Positions 1 to 10,900 of a DNA stretch of 64,000 bases are shown here, piece after piece. Both the position numbers and the translations under genes were made by a program. Source of the DNA: Mimachlamys varia (Eukaryota; Mollusca; Bivalvia; Pectinida; Pectinidae); the NCBI GenBank assembly GCA_947623455.1, contig OX392529.1, positions 4,526,001-4,590,000 on the forward strand, read 5' to 3'. The notes below the pieces were generated by a model. It was not told the DNA's origin and ran no database searches. It worked only from the letters and a program-made list of their open reading frames with translations. Position 1 is the first letter of the stretch. Each line of letters starts with the position of its first letter.

Positions 1-98
1 ATATGTTTAAATCTTAACATGTTCTTCTAAATGTCTTACAGTAAAAGATTTTAGGGGACTTTAGGGTTACACTATAACATAAGTCAGAGATTGATACC

Positions 99-130
99 AG
101 GTGAGCGATGCAGGCCCATTGGGCCTCTTG
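99..130 (+). repeat. 3' end of an interspersed bivalve-type repeat (GGCC hairpin + CTCTTG)
   Basis: The sequence AGGTGAGCGATGCAGG is followed by GGCCCATTGGGCC, which can form a short hairpin, and then by TCTTG. The same signature closes elements at 1976, 7150 and 31901. Only the end of the element is in view; its body would lie upstream of the window or is too diverged to see. Family assignment is by resemblance between copies in this window. Confidence 0.55.
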
Positions 131-632
131 TGTTAAAAGTGCCCAAGCAAACATATATGTGTTGCTGCTAATCAAAATGTTTTAAAAAGTATTTCAAAAT
201 ATCGCGGCTGTAATGTAAACATGGAAGTGCACCTGTGCCCTTGTTCTTCCCTCTCATCACTTTACACAATGTATCTACTCTGATCTAATTAATTAAACAT
301 CCCTTTCACTGACCCTTCTTCTATATTGTTTTCCACGGAACTAAACAATGTAGCTATAATTAGATAATTAGCGATCTAAAACACTTCCAATACCTGACCT
401 TACTATTTGTCTGAAATGCATCCCCTTGTAACATCATAGTACACCACAATGTTGGTAGCTAGAATCTGTTGCTGATTGTCCCAGTAACTTTAAAGTGATT
501 GCTCAGGAGCTGCTACCTTATATGGTTAGTAACTAGCGTTGATATATACCTAGAACTTACTTATAGCAGGTTGTTTGTTTCTTTGAAGATGTTTTGAGAA
601 AAACAGAGACAACCTCTAGTATCTGTTTATAG

Positions 633-709
633 GTTGTATGTTGGTGTATGCTATGGACAACGGAAACCCTCCTCGCAGGGATCTCATCATCAACCCACCA
701 GAAGATGAG
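633..709 (+). CDS. TDRD5: TDRD5-like gene, exon A (linker before the Tudor domain)
   Basis: This is a candidate exon. TTTATAG precedes it and GAG|GTAAGT follows it. In the frame required by the next exon it reads 25 codons ending in the peptide NPPEDE, and it joins exon B in phase 0. An in-frame TAG lies just upstream at 616-618, so translation must come from an upstream exon or start at an internal ATG (640 or 655). An internal exon is more likely, because TDRD5 proteins carry LOTUS domains before the Tudor module. The encoded stretch is polar and Pro/Asp/Glu-rich, as expected of a linker. The acceptor is weak, so the 5' boundary is the least certain part of this gene model. Confidence 0.6.
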
Positions 710-732
710 GTAAGTACTACAGGATGAGGAAG

Positions 733-903
733 GGCTAGATACGACATCAAAAGTCAGGTAAGACATTGTTAGGCTAGGTACGACATCAAAAGTCAGGTAA
801 GACATTGTTAGGCTAGGTACAACACCAAAAGTCAGGTAACACATTGTTAGGCTAGGTACAACACCAAAAGTCAGGTAACACATTGTTAGGCTAGGTACAA
901 CAC
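733..903 (+). repeat. 39-bp tandem repeat (about 4.4 copies) in the first visible intron
   Basis: Unit boundaries at 733 and 772 give a 39-bp period. The array starts 24 bp after the exon A donor. Every unit contains AAAGTCAGGTAA, a consensus 5' splice-site-like string. Late units differ from early ones by small substitutions (TACGACATC to TACAACACC; GTAAGAC to GTAACAC). Confidence 0.9.
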
Positions 904-995
904 ATGTGAGTATTTCATGTCTAGTACAGTTTGTGTCACCTTTATCAATCATATGTGAGTATATGGTAATGTATTATAAACATTTTGTATTTCAG

Positions 996-1189
996 GACAA
1001 TTATAAGCCAACTGACATTCCTTCAGATGCTGTTGGACCTAAAGTGTACTACAAACCTCAAGAGTTACCTCCCCTTCTTGAGTACATTGAGATACTAGTT
1101 TCGAATGTGGTATCTCCTGGTCTGTTCTGGATGCAGGTCCGTGGGAAAAAAACAACATTTAACCTAGATAAGTGCATGGATCAAATAGA
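996..1189 (+). CDS. TDRD5: TDRD5-like gene, exon B (start of extended Tudor domain)
   Basis: The exon is bounded by TTTCAG| and |GTAAGT and encodes 64 codons plus two bases (phase 2). It includes LEYIEILVSNVVSPGLFWMQ, the typical opening strand of an extended Tudor domain in which a protein-specific stretch precedes '(V)xxVxSPxxFW(I/M)Q'. TDRD5 and its relatives act in germ granules in the piRNA pathway, and the extended Tudor fold often binds methylated arginine. The family is inferred from the whole joined sequence (about 258 residues over seven exons). TDRD7 is the nearest alternative; the YKVPDYLLTIGQ segment in the next exon fits TDRD5 better. An open frame extends upstream to 906, but a clear acceptor makes that part intron. 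Confidence 0.85.
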
Positions 1190-1320
1190 GTAAGTATAGA
1201 CAGCCATTATGGGTAACCACTTGACAGTTCAGAATAAAGTTATAAAAGGCTAAGTTTGTTTTGAACAGGAACAGGACCTCATTGTAATATCAGACTTCAG
1301 GTGTCCAGCTACACACTGTT

Positions 1321-1976
1321 AACTCACCTGGCGCGGAGGGCTAAGTGAGCTTATGCTTTGGTACAGCGTCTATCCAGCATTAACTTTGTTTACTTAAAAA
1401 ACAACTTCTTCCAATAACCGAAAGGCCCAAGGTACTGATATTGGGCCATAAGTATGTTTGAATGAAGGGTTACCAAGTTTGTTCAAATGGATGACCTTTA
1501 CCAACTTTTTAGGTCACAGGATTCAAATGCATTTTAAATCACAATCCATTTTCTTCTCAATAACTGAAAGGCCCAAAACTATAGGCCAATGGCATGCTAG
1601 GATGAAGGGCTATGAAGCTTGTTCAAGTGAATGACCTGGGCATATATTCAAGATTACAGGGGTCAAATATTTCTAAAGCCTTTAAAGTCTCAATAACCAA
1701 GAAGCCAAGAGTTAAAACTGGCCAGTTACATGCTGCAGTGAAGTGCTAGCTAGTAAGTTTGTTCTAGTGATTGAATGATTTAAATTCAAGGTCAAATGTC
1801 AAGATTTTTAAAGACTTATCCTGAATAAACATATTATGATGGTCCCTTGGTGTTATAAGGTTCTTTTGAATTTGAAACTGATATTTTGCCAGTAATTTGA
1901 TTTTAGTCCACTGTTAGGATTTCAAATTATGTGGGATTTCTATTAGGTGAGTGATTCAGGCCTATTAGGCCTCTTA
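1321..1976 (+). mobile_element. Non-autonomous element with ACTCACCT/AGGTGAGT ends, inside an intron
   Basis: The left end ACTCACCT (1322-1329) is inverted relative to AGGTGAGT (1945-1952) near the right end. The left end also folds on itself through CTCACCT..AGTGAG. The right end finishes with GGCCTATTAGGCCTCTT, the hairpin-plus-tail signature seen at 130, 7150 and 31901. The interior has diverged repeated blocks (CTTCTTCCAATAACCGAAAGG near 1406 and CTTCTCAATAACTGAAAGG near 1553). No coding capacity is visible. Hairpin ends plus internal tandem blocks recall the pearl/HINE type of bivalve element, but that is inference. Confidence 0.6.
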
Positions 1977-2142
1977 TTGGTCTAAACATTTTGGCTAGCA
2001 TCAGGATTCAAATTTTAATTTCAAATCTATAGCTGTCAGGCTGAACTTTGTGTTAACTTGAATAACATTTTGCCCTCTATGTTGCTCTTTCATCATTTGT
2101 TAAGTGTATTAAGCTCTGACAGAAGTGATACACATGTTACAG

Positions 2143-2290
2143 GAGTTTGTACCGCTCCGCTGAAGGTGACCAGTACAAGGTGCCAGACTACCTACTGACC
2201 ATTGGCCAGATAGTCGCAGCCATCTTCCCAGAGGACAACAACTGGCATCGCTGTGTGGTCACAGCTCTCAACGTCGACAATTATGTAGAG
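2143..2290 (+). CDS. TDRD5: TDRD5-like gene, exon C (core of the Tudor domain)
   Basis: The exon is bounded by GTTACAG| and GAG|GTGAAT. The first base completes a Glu codon left open by exon B, followed by 49 codons, and it ends in phase 0. It encodes YKVPDYLLTIGQIVAAIF followed by EDNNWHRCVV, the first strands of the Tudor barrel. The Trp of NNWHR is at the position usual for an aromatic-cage or core residue. The 5' end sits in the only frame that stays open across the junction, which supports the model. Open reading continues past the donor to 2347 but loses resemblance to the family. Confidence 0.9.
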
Positions 2291-2608
2291 GTGAATGTTG
2301 TTTCTTTAGCTGTAGGTCACCCCTACAGTCATATGTCCAATATCTGACTTCACATTTACATCTTTAAAGCTATCTGTTAGCTTAAACAAGCTTCGATTGT
2401 TAATGCTGGAAATGAAGACTGAGAAAATTGATTGCAAAACTATGATGTTTATTTACAATGACTGTCAAATATTAAGCAGTATATATTTACAAACCAACAA
2501 ACACGTTCACTAGCTCACACACTCCCATCAAGAGGTAGTCAAAAATGTCAATGTAGCTTCACAAAAGACCCAGTGTAATAAATACAATGATGTGGAAATA
2601 CAGCTCAA

Positions 2609-4886
2609 TCACGGTGTTGTAAGATACAGTAGGTCTGTGTGGTCAGTCTGAACCATTACTCACAGTGTTGTTAGATACAGTAGGTGTGTGGTCAGTCTGA
2701 ACCATTACTCACGGTGTTGTAAGATACAGCAGGTCTGTGTGGTCAGTCTGAACCATTACTCACAGTGTTGTAAGATACAGCAGGTCTGTGTGGTCAGTCT
2801 GAACCATTACTCATGGTGTTGTAAGATACAGTAAGTCTGTGTTGTCAGTTTGAACCATAACTCACGGTGTTGTAAGATACAGTAGGTGTGTGTGGTCAGT
2901 CTGAACCATTACTCACAATGTTGTAAGATACAGCAGGTCTGTGTGGTCAGTCTGAACCATTACTCATGGTGTTGTAAGATACAGTAGGTCTGTGTGGTCA
3001 GTCTGAACCATTACTCACAGTGTTGTAAGATACAGCAGGTCTGTGTGGTCAGTCTGAACCATTACTCACAGTGTTGTAAGATACAGCAGGTCTGTGTGGT
3101 CAGTCTGAACCATTACTTATGGTGTGGTAAGATACAGTAGGTCTGTGTGGTCAGTCTGAACCATTACTCATGGTGTTGTAAGATACAGTAGGTCTGTGTG
3201 GTCAGTCTGAACCATTACTCACAGTGTGGTAAGATACAGTAGGTCTGTGTGGTCAGTCTGAACCATTACTTATGGTGTGGTAAGATACAGTAGGTCTGTG
3301 TGGTCAGTCTGAACCATTACTCACAGTGTTGTAAGATACAGTAGGTCTGTGTGGTCAGTCTGAACCATTACTCATGGTGTTGTAAGATACAGTAGGTCTG
3401 TGTGGTCAGTCTGAACCATTACTTATGGTGTGGTAAGATACAGTAGGTGTGTGTGGTCAGTCTGAACCATTACTCACAGTGTTGTAAGATACAGTAGGTC
3501 TGTGTGGTCAGTCTGAACCATTACTCATGGTGTTGTAAGATACAGTAGGTCTGTGTGGTCAGTCTGAACCATTACTCACGGTGTTGTAAGATACAGTAGG
3601 TCTGTGTGGTCAGTCTGAACCATTACTCATGGTGTTGTAAGATAAGTAGATGTGTGTGGTCAGTCTGAACCATTACTTATGGTGTGGTAAAATACAGTAG
3701 ATGTGTGTGGTCAGTCTGAACCATTACTTATGGTGTGGTAAGATACAGTAGGTCTGTGTGGTCAGTCTGAACCATTACTCATGGTGTTGTAAGATACAGT
3801 AGGTCTGTGTGGTCAGTCTGAACCATTACTCATGGTGTTGTAAGATACAGTAGGTCTGTGTGGTCAGTCTGAACCATTACTCATGGTGTTGTAAGATACA
3901 GTAGGTCTGTGGTCAGTCTGAACCATTACTCATGGTGTTGTAAGATACAGTAGGTCTGTGTGGTCAGTCTGAACCATTACTCATGGTGTTGTAAGATACA
4001 GTAGGTCTGTGTGGTCAGTCTGAACCATTACTCACAGTGTTGTAAGATACAGCAGGTCTATGTGGTCAGTCTGAACCATTACTCATGGTGTTGTAAGATA
4101 CAGTAGGTCTATGTGGTCAGTCTGAACCATTACTCACAGTGTTGTAAGATACAGTAGGTCTGTGTGGTCAGTCTGAACCATTACTCATGGTGTTGTAAGA
4201 TACAGTAGGTCTATGTGGTCAGTCTGAACCATTACTCACAGTGTTGTAAGATACAGCAGGTCTATGTGGTCAGTCTGAACCATTACTCACAGTGTTGTAA
4301 GATACAGTAGGTCTATGTGGTCAGTCTGAACCATTACTCATGGTGTTGTAAGATACAGTAGGTCTGTGTGGTCAGTCTGAACCATTACTCATGGTGTTGT
4401 AAGATACAGTAGGTCTGTGTGGTCAGTCTGAACCATTACTCATGGTGTTGTAAGATACAGTAGGTCTATGTGGTCAGTCTGAACCATTACTCACAGTGTT
4501 GTAAGATACAGCAGGTCTATGTGGTCAGTCTGAACCATTACTCACAGTGTTGTAAGATACAGTAGGTCTATGTGGTCAGTCTGAACCATTACTCATGGTG
4601 TTGTAAGATACAGTAGGTCTGTGTGGTCAGTCTGAACCATTACTCATGGTGTTGTAAGATACAGTAGGTCTGTGTGGTCAGTCTGAACCATTACTCATGG
4701 TGTTGTAAGATACAGTAGGTCTGTGTGGTCAGTCTGAACCATTACTCACAGTGTTGTAAGATACAGCAGGTCTATGTGGTCAGTCTGAACCATTACTCAT
4801 GGTGTTGTAAGATACAGCAGGTCTGTGTGGTCAGTCTGAACCATTACTCACGGTGTGGTAAGATACAGTAGGTCTATGTGGTCAGA
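2609..4886 (+). repeat. 51-bp minisatellite (about 45 copies) in the intron before exon D
   Basis: The period is read directly from successive GGTGTTGTAAGATACAG strings (for example 3121 and 3172). Units are highly similar and vary at a few sites (TGTTG/TGTGG, CAGTAGG/CAGCAGG, CTGTG/CTATG, CTCACAG/CTCATGG/CTTATGG). The array stops only about 26 bp before the exon D acceptor. Each unit contains TTGTAAGATACAG, which has a donor-like GTAAGA. Confidence 0.97.
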
Positions 4887-4912
4887 TGTTAATTGTTTGA
4901 TTTGTTATTTAG

Positions 4913-4974
4913 GTGTACTTTGTGGACTTTGGGAACACATCAGTCGTCCACAGACGAAACATTCGACTTCTGAG
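4913..4974 (+). CDS. TDRD5: TDRD5-like gene, exon D (Tudor signature VYFVDFGN)
   Basis: The exon is bounded by ATTTAG| and TGAG|GTAAGT. It has 20 codons plus two bases: VYFVDFGNTSVVHRRNIRLL. The motif F-V-D-F-G-N is the hallmark of Tudor domains: the aromatic residues build the methyl-arginine cage and the Asn contacts the ligand. It joins exon C in phase 0 and exon E in phase 2, producing an uninterrupted domain. Confidence 0.93.
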
Positions 4975-6206
4975 GTAAGTCAGTGTGGAAGTGACCCCTT
5001 CCTACTTTAATCATCCTTGTTATCAAGTGGTTACACTCACCTACACTCTCTACACCCATGGAATATGTCTTGGCAAAATTGAAGGTATACTCGGGTAAAA
5101 AAATAAACCTGACCAATTGCTAGGTTGATGCCTGTCTTTTGAAGATAACAAAGGAGCCACAACAAATTTCACAGCTTGTTTTACTGTGATATGACCTTGA
5201 GATTCTCTTGATGTACATCAAAGGATCTAACCAGTCTTCTTGTCTCATCAACAAGTTGGCTAACATGGAGCCTTCATTTTTTGCCATGACATATTCCAGG
5301 GTTTTAGAAAGCGAAGGTGAGCATAACCCCTGGATATCGAGGAAGAACTTTGATAGCTCAACTAGTAAACTTTAATCTTTTGAGTTTGGTAATACTGCTT
5401 CAAAACAACCTGCATTAAGTTATAGGAACTTCAGTGATGAATTGTATTGGGAGTAGCTCCATGCTCTTGCATATCTTATGACAGGGTTCATATGAGTAGC
5501 ATGCTAGGATGGAAAGCTACCAATTGTTCAGATGAATGATCTTCACCTAATGTTCAAAGCCGAAGGACCGAGGTGAGCTTATGCCATACCGTAACGTCCG
5601 TCGTCCTTCCGCCCGTCAACAATTCTTGAAACAACTTCTTCTCCATAACCACTAAAAGGAAATCAACCTAATTGTACTAATGGTGGGACTGACCCCCTAG
5701 GGAGCTGAGGGCAGGGCCAAGAGAATTATTTAGCTATATTGTATTAGCGACTTCTTCACCATAACCACTTATTGGAAATCAACATTATTTGACAGGAAGC
5801 ATCCTTAGGTGGTCAGGATTCAAAATTGTACTAATGGTGGGACTGGCCCCAAGGGGGCTGAGGGGTGGGGTCAAAAAGAATTATTTAGCTATATTGATAT
5901 TAGCGACTTCTTCTCCATAACCACTGATTGGAAATCAACCTTATCTGGCAGGAAGCATCCCTAGGTGCTCAGGATTCAAAATTGTACTCATGGTTGGACT
6001 GACCCCCTAGGGGGCTGAGGAGCGAGGCCAAAAAGGGTTATTTAGCTATATCATGGTTTAAGTGACTTCTTATCCATAACCACTTATTGGAAATGAGCCT
6101 TATTTTGCAAGAAGCATCCCTAGGTGCTCAGGATTCAAAATTGTACTTATGGTGAATCTGAAGCCCTATGGGCCTGAGGGGCGGGGTCAAAAAGAATTAT
6201 TTAGCT

Positions 6207-6310
6207 ACCGTATTTTACCAGGAATAAACCCCCTCTCACGAATAAGCCCCTCCCCACTTTGGTAAAGGTTCTTGGAACAAGGTGGCAGCCTGTGAATAAG
6301 CCCCCACCCT
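6207..6310. repeat. Dispersed repeat fragment with GAATAAGCCCC motifs
   Basis: Three related strings, GGAATAAACCCCC, CGAATAAGCCCC and TGAATAAGCCCCC, are spaced over about 85 bp and interrupt the core of the surrounding element. This looks like a fragment of another mollusc repeat. No inverted ends were found, and the short open frame on the minus strand here is not convincing. Confidence 0.4.
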
Positions 6311-6528
6311 AAATTTTGTCTTTCTCTCAATAAAAAGCATGTTAATTTCTTTTTAATTTTGTGTCTGAACATAAAATATATCAAACTATTTGCAAAAAAA
6401 ATAAAACATTGTTTAGCTTGTGTTAAGAACACCATACTTTCATGTTTGAACTGGTTGTGCATATTGCAAACTTGTTATTTTAACAAAACAAACAACTAGA
6501 ATTACGTTACTGGTATAGTATATATATG

Positions 6529-6829
6529 CAGGGCTTTTTCTGGGGTCTCTCAGGGGCCGAAATTCGCCCCCATTCCCAATGAGATTTAGGCTTCATTTTT
6601 CCCAATTAAAGGACTTTTTTCCCAATCTGATGTTACAACTTACAAAAAAAAAAAAAAAAAATTTTTTTTTTTGGCATTTTCAAACTGAAAAAGACGCTAT
6701 TTGAAAAGAAATATTGTCATTTTATTGCTTTTATATGAGTAAATTACATTGTATTATTTGTCGATTCGTCGTTAATTTTTCCCAATTTCACTCAGGGGCC
6801 TTTTCCCAATTTACCCAGAAAAAGCCCTG
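6529..6829. mobile_element. 301-bp MITE with perfect 16-bp inverted ends
   Basis: CAGGGCTTTTTCTGGG at 6529-6544 is matched exactly by its reverse complement at 6814-6829. Both ends are flanked by ATATG (6524-6528 and 6830-6834), a candidate 5-bp target duplication. The interior repeats a TTTTCCCAAT-type motif several times and holds an A18/T11 tract (6644-6672). There is no coding capacity. The CAGGG..CCCTG ends are reminiscent of hAT-like elements, but those usually make 8-bp duplications, so the superfamily is left open. Confidence 0.8.
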
Positions 6830-7408
6830 ATATGGACTGATTTCCTAGATCAAAACAGTAGAATATTATATCCAAGATGGCGGACTTTTGTAAACAGGGG
6901 GCTGATGGCGGGGCCAAAAAGGGTTATTTATCTATATCATGGTTTAAGCGACTTCTTCTCCATAACCACTGATTGGAAATCAGCTTTATTTGGTAGGAAG
7001 CATCCCTAGGTGCTCAGGATTCAAAATTGTACTAATAGTGGGATTGACTCCCCTGGGGCTTAGGGGCGGGGCCAAAAAGAACATATTTTACCATAATTGC
7101 CTAGATACCAATGTATCCAGGTGAGCGATACAGGCCCTCTGGGCCTCTTGTTTTAATTTCAAGGTCACAGGGGTTAAATGTGCTAAAAGACTTCAAACAA
7201 CTTCTCGATAACCAAAAGTCCTACTGTACGGATTTTTGGGCCTGTATCATGCTGGGATAAGAGCTAACAAGTTGACTCGCTTTCAAGGTCACGTGGGTCA
7301 AATGTGTAAAACATCTTTAAAAAAAAAATTTCTGAATAACATCTGAAAGGCTGAGGGTACAGATATTGAACCTGTAGTGTACTTTGTTGAATGAATAACT
7401 TTGCAGAA

Positions 7409-7608
7409 GATGACTTGAGATTCAGGACCATTGGGCTCCTTGTTTCCATTCCAGATATGCTCTTCCTAGATGAAGGGATCTTCTGATGGTAGCTTCCCTT
7501 TCCTGATTTGAGAAAGGTGCCTCTATTGAGAAGCAATTATTGTGTTGAAATATAAATGTTGACCGGTTTTAAAATTCAGGTGACTGTAAAGTCCCATGGC
7601 CTCTTGTT
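7409..7608 (+). repeat. Diverged ends of the same interspersed repeat group
   Basis: Two degenerate right ends are visible. One is ATGACTTGAGATTCAGGACC with ATTGGGCTCCTTG (ending near 7441). The other is CAGGTGACTGTAAAGTCCC with ATGGCCTCTTG (ending near 7608). The region 7150-7400 contains matching interior wording (CAAGGTCACAGGGGTTAAAT, CTTCTCGATAACC). They look like old, decayed copies. Confidence 0.4.
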
Positions 7609-7661
7609 TACTCCTAAAACTCTGTGTATTAATTTAATGATTAAAAGTTTACTTTGTTCAG

Positions 7662-7731
7662 GTCAAAATTTCTGAAGCTGCCAGCTCAGGCCATCCAGGC
7701 CCGCCTTGCACACCTACAACCCAAGGAAGGG
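7662..7731 (+). CDS. TDRD5: TDRD5-like gene, exon E (LPAQAI segment)
   Basis: The exon is bounded by TTGTTCAG| and GGG|GTGAGT. The first base completes an Arg codon from exon D and 23 codons follow: SKFLKLPAQAIQARLAHLQP and KEG. 'F..LPAQAI...LA...P' is the conserved link between the Tudor barrel and the surrounding nuclease-like fold in extended Tudor domains, and it is strong evidence for this family. The exon ends in phase 0, ahead of an intron of about 18.6 kb that is almost entirely one minisatellite. Confidence 0.93.
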
Positions 7732-7931
7732 GTGAGTATTAATATTTAGATGTTCACACTTTTGGTCCCCTGATTAACATAACGGGTAATGACAACAACA
7801 GGTTCACCAGGTGTCTGTATTCTGTTACTAGGGGAAATGCTGTGCTGGGTACCTGCAGCATGTTATTTCAGTAAGATAGTACTACTGTATAAAGTCAGTA
7901 TAGAATAGCTCCATATTATCACAAGGAGACA

Positions 7932-10900
7932 AGTACACCAACACACCTAGTCTCCAACCCGAACATACCTTGTCTACCACACCAACATACCACATCTCCC
8001 ACACCAACACATCCCGTCTACCACACAATCATACCTTGTCTACCACCCCAACAAACCTTGTCTCCCACGCCAACATTCCAAGTCTCCCACACCAACATAC
8101 CTTGTCTCCCACACCAACATACCTTATCTCCCACACCAACAAACCACATCTCCCACACCAACATACCTTGTCTCCCACACCAACATACCTTGTCTACCAC
8201 CCCAACATACCTTGTCTCCCACACCAACATACCACATCTCCCACACCAACATACCTTGTCTACCACACCAACATACCTTGTCTCCCACACCAACATATCT
8301 TGTCTCCCACACCAACATACCACATCTCCCACACCAACATTCCAAGTCTCCCACACCAACATTTCAAGTCTCCCACACCAATATACCATATCTCCCACAC
8401 AAACATACCATATCTCCCACACCAACATACCTTGTCTCCCACGCCAACATACCACATCTCCCACACCAACATACCTCGTCTCCCACACCAACATTCCAAG
8501 TCTCCCACACCAACATACCATATCTCCCACACAAACATACCATATCTCCCACACCACCATACCTTGTCTCCCACACCAACATACCACATCTCCCACACCA
8601 CCATACCACATCTCCCACACCACCATACCTTGTCTCCCACACCAACATACCATATCTTACCACCCCAACATACCTTGTCTCCCACACCAACATACCCCGT
8701 CTCCCACACCAACATACCACATATCCCACACCAACATACCACATATCCCACACCAACATACCACATCTCCCACCCCACCATACCACATCTCCCACACCAA
8801 CATACCACATCTCCCACACCACCATACCTTGTCTCCCACACCAACATACCATATCTTACCACCCCAACATACCTTGTCTCCCACACCAACATACCACATC
8901 TCCCACACCAACATACCACATCTCCCACACCAACATACCACATCTCCCACCCCACAATACCTTGTCTCCCACACCAACATACCCCGTCTCCCACACTAAA
9001 ATTCCACGTCTCCCACACCACCACACCACATCTCCCACACCACCATACCTTGTCTCCCACACCACCATACCTTGTCTCCCACACCAACATACCTTGTCTA
9101 CCACACCAACATACCTTGTCTCCCACACCACCATACCACATATCCCACACCAACATACCACATCTCCCACACCACCATACCTTGTCTCCCACACCAACAT
9201 ACCACGTCTCCCACACTAACATACCCCGTCTCCCACACCAACATTCCACATCTCCCACACCAACATACCACATCTCCCACACCAACATACCACATCTCCC
9301 ACACCACCATACCTTGTCTACTACACCACCATACCTTGTCTCCCACACCACCATACCTTGTCTCCCACACCAACATACCCCGTCTCCCACACCAACATAC
9401 CACATCTCCCACATCACCATATCTTGTCTCCCACACCACCATACCTTGTCTCCCACACCAACATTCCAAGTCTCCCACACCAACATTTCAAGTCTCCCAC
9501 ACCAATATACCATATCTCCCACACAAACATACCATATCTCCCACACCAACATACCTTGTCTCCCACGCCAACATACCACATCTCCCACACCAACATACCT
9601 CGTCTCCCACACCAACATTCCAAGTCTCCCACACCAACATTCCATATCTCCCACACAAACATACCATATCTCCCACACCAACATACCTTGTCTCCCACAC
9701 CAACATACCACATCTTCCACACCACCATACCACATCTCCCACACCACCATACCTTGTCTCCCACACCAACATACCTTGTCTCCCACACCAACATACCACA
9801 TCTCCCACACCAACATTCCAAGTCTCCCACACCAACATTTCAAGTCTCCCACACCAATATACCATATCTCCCACACAAACATACCATATCTCCCACACCA
9901 ACATACCTTGTCTCCCACACCAACATACCTTGTCTCCCACACCAACATACCTTGTCTCCCACGCCAACATACCACATCTCCCACACCAACATACCTCGTC
10001 TCCCACACCAACATTCCAAGTCTCCCACACCAACATTCCATATCTCCCACACAAACATACCATATCTCCCACACCAACATACCTTGTCTCCCACACCAAC
10101 ATACCACATCTCCCACACCACCATACCTTGTCTCCCACACCAACATACCATATCTTACCACCCCAACATACCTTGTCTCCCACACCAACATACCCCGTCT
10201 CCCACACCAACATACCCCGTCTCCCACATCAACATACCACATATCCCACATCAACATACCACATATCCCACACCAACATACCACATATCCAAACCAACAT
10301 ACCACATATCCCACACCAACATACCTTGTCTCCCACACCAACATACCTTGTCTACCACTCCAACATACCTTGTCTACCACACCAACATACCTTGTCTCCC
10401 ACACCAACATACCACATATCCCACACCAACATACCACATCTCCCACACCAACATACCACATCTCCCACACCACCATACCTTGTCTCCCACACCAACATAC
10501 CCCGTCTCCCACACTAACATTCCACGTCTCCCACACCACCACACCACATCTCCCACACCACCATACCTTGTCTCCCACACCACCATACCTTGTCTCCCAC
10601 ACCAACATACCTTGTCTACCACACCAACATACCTTGTCTCCCACACCACCATACCACATCTCCCACACCACCATACCTTGTCTCCACACCAACATACCAC
10701 GTCTCCCACACTAACATACCCCGTCTCCCACACCAACATTCCACATCTCCCACACCAACATACCACATCTCCCACACCAACATACCACATCTCCCACACC
10801 ACCATACCTTGTCTACTACACCACCATACCTTGTCTCCCACACCACCATACCTTGTCTCCCACACCAACATACCCCGTCTCCCACACCAACATACCACAT

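Larger units (their letters stand above)
5542..7151 (+). mobile_element. Interspersed element with tandem core, interrupted by a nested insertion
   Basis: The left end contains TTCACCT (5543) and AGGTGAG (5571), which can pair, followed by GCTTATGCCATACCG, typical of this repeat group. The right end is CAGGTGAGCGATACAGG with the GGCC hairpin and CTCTTG (7118-7150). The core has at least four diverged repeats of about 160-170 bp that begin near CTTCTTCTCCATAACCAC and contain TGGAAATCA and AGCATCCCTAGGTG (about 5630-6200 and again 6950-7080). The core is split by unrelated sequence from about 6207 to 6890, which includes a separate inverted-repeat element. Confidence 0.6.

Noticed and set aside
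906..995. Upstream extension of exon B to an ATG at 906
   Set aside because: A good TTTCAG acceptor at 991-995 and resemblance to the family only after it show that this part is intron.
2609..4886. CRISPR-like regular spacing in this and other arrays
   Set aside because: Units are directly tandem without unique spacers, no cas genes exist, and the window is eukaryotic.
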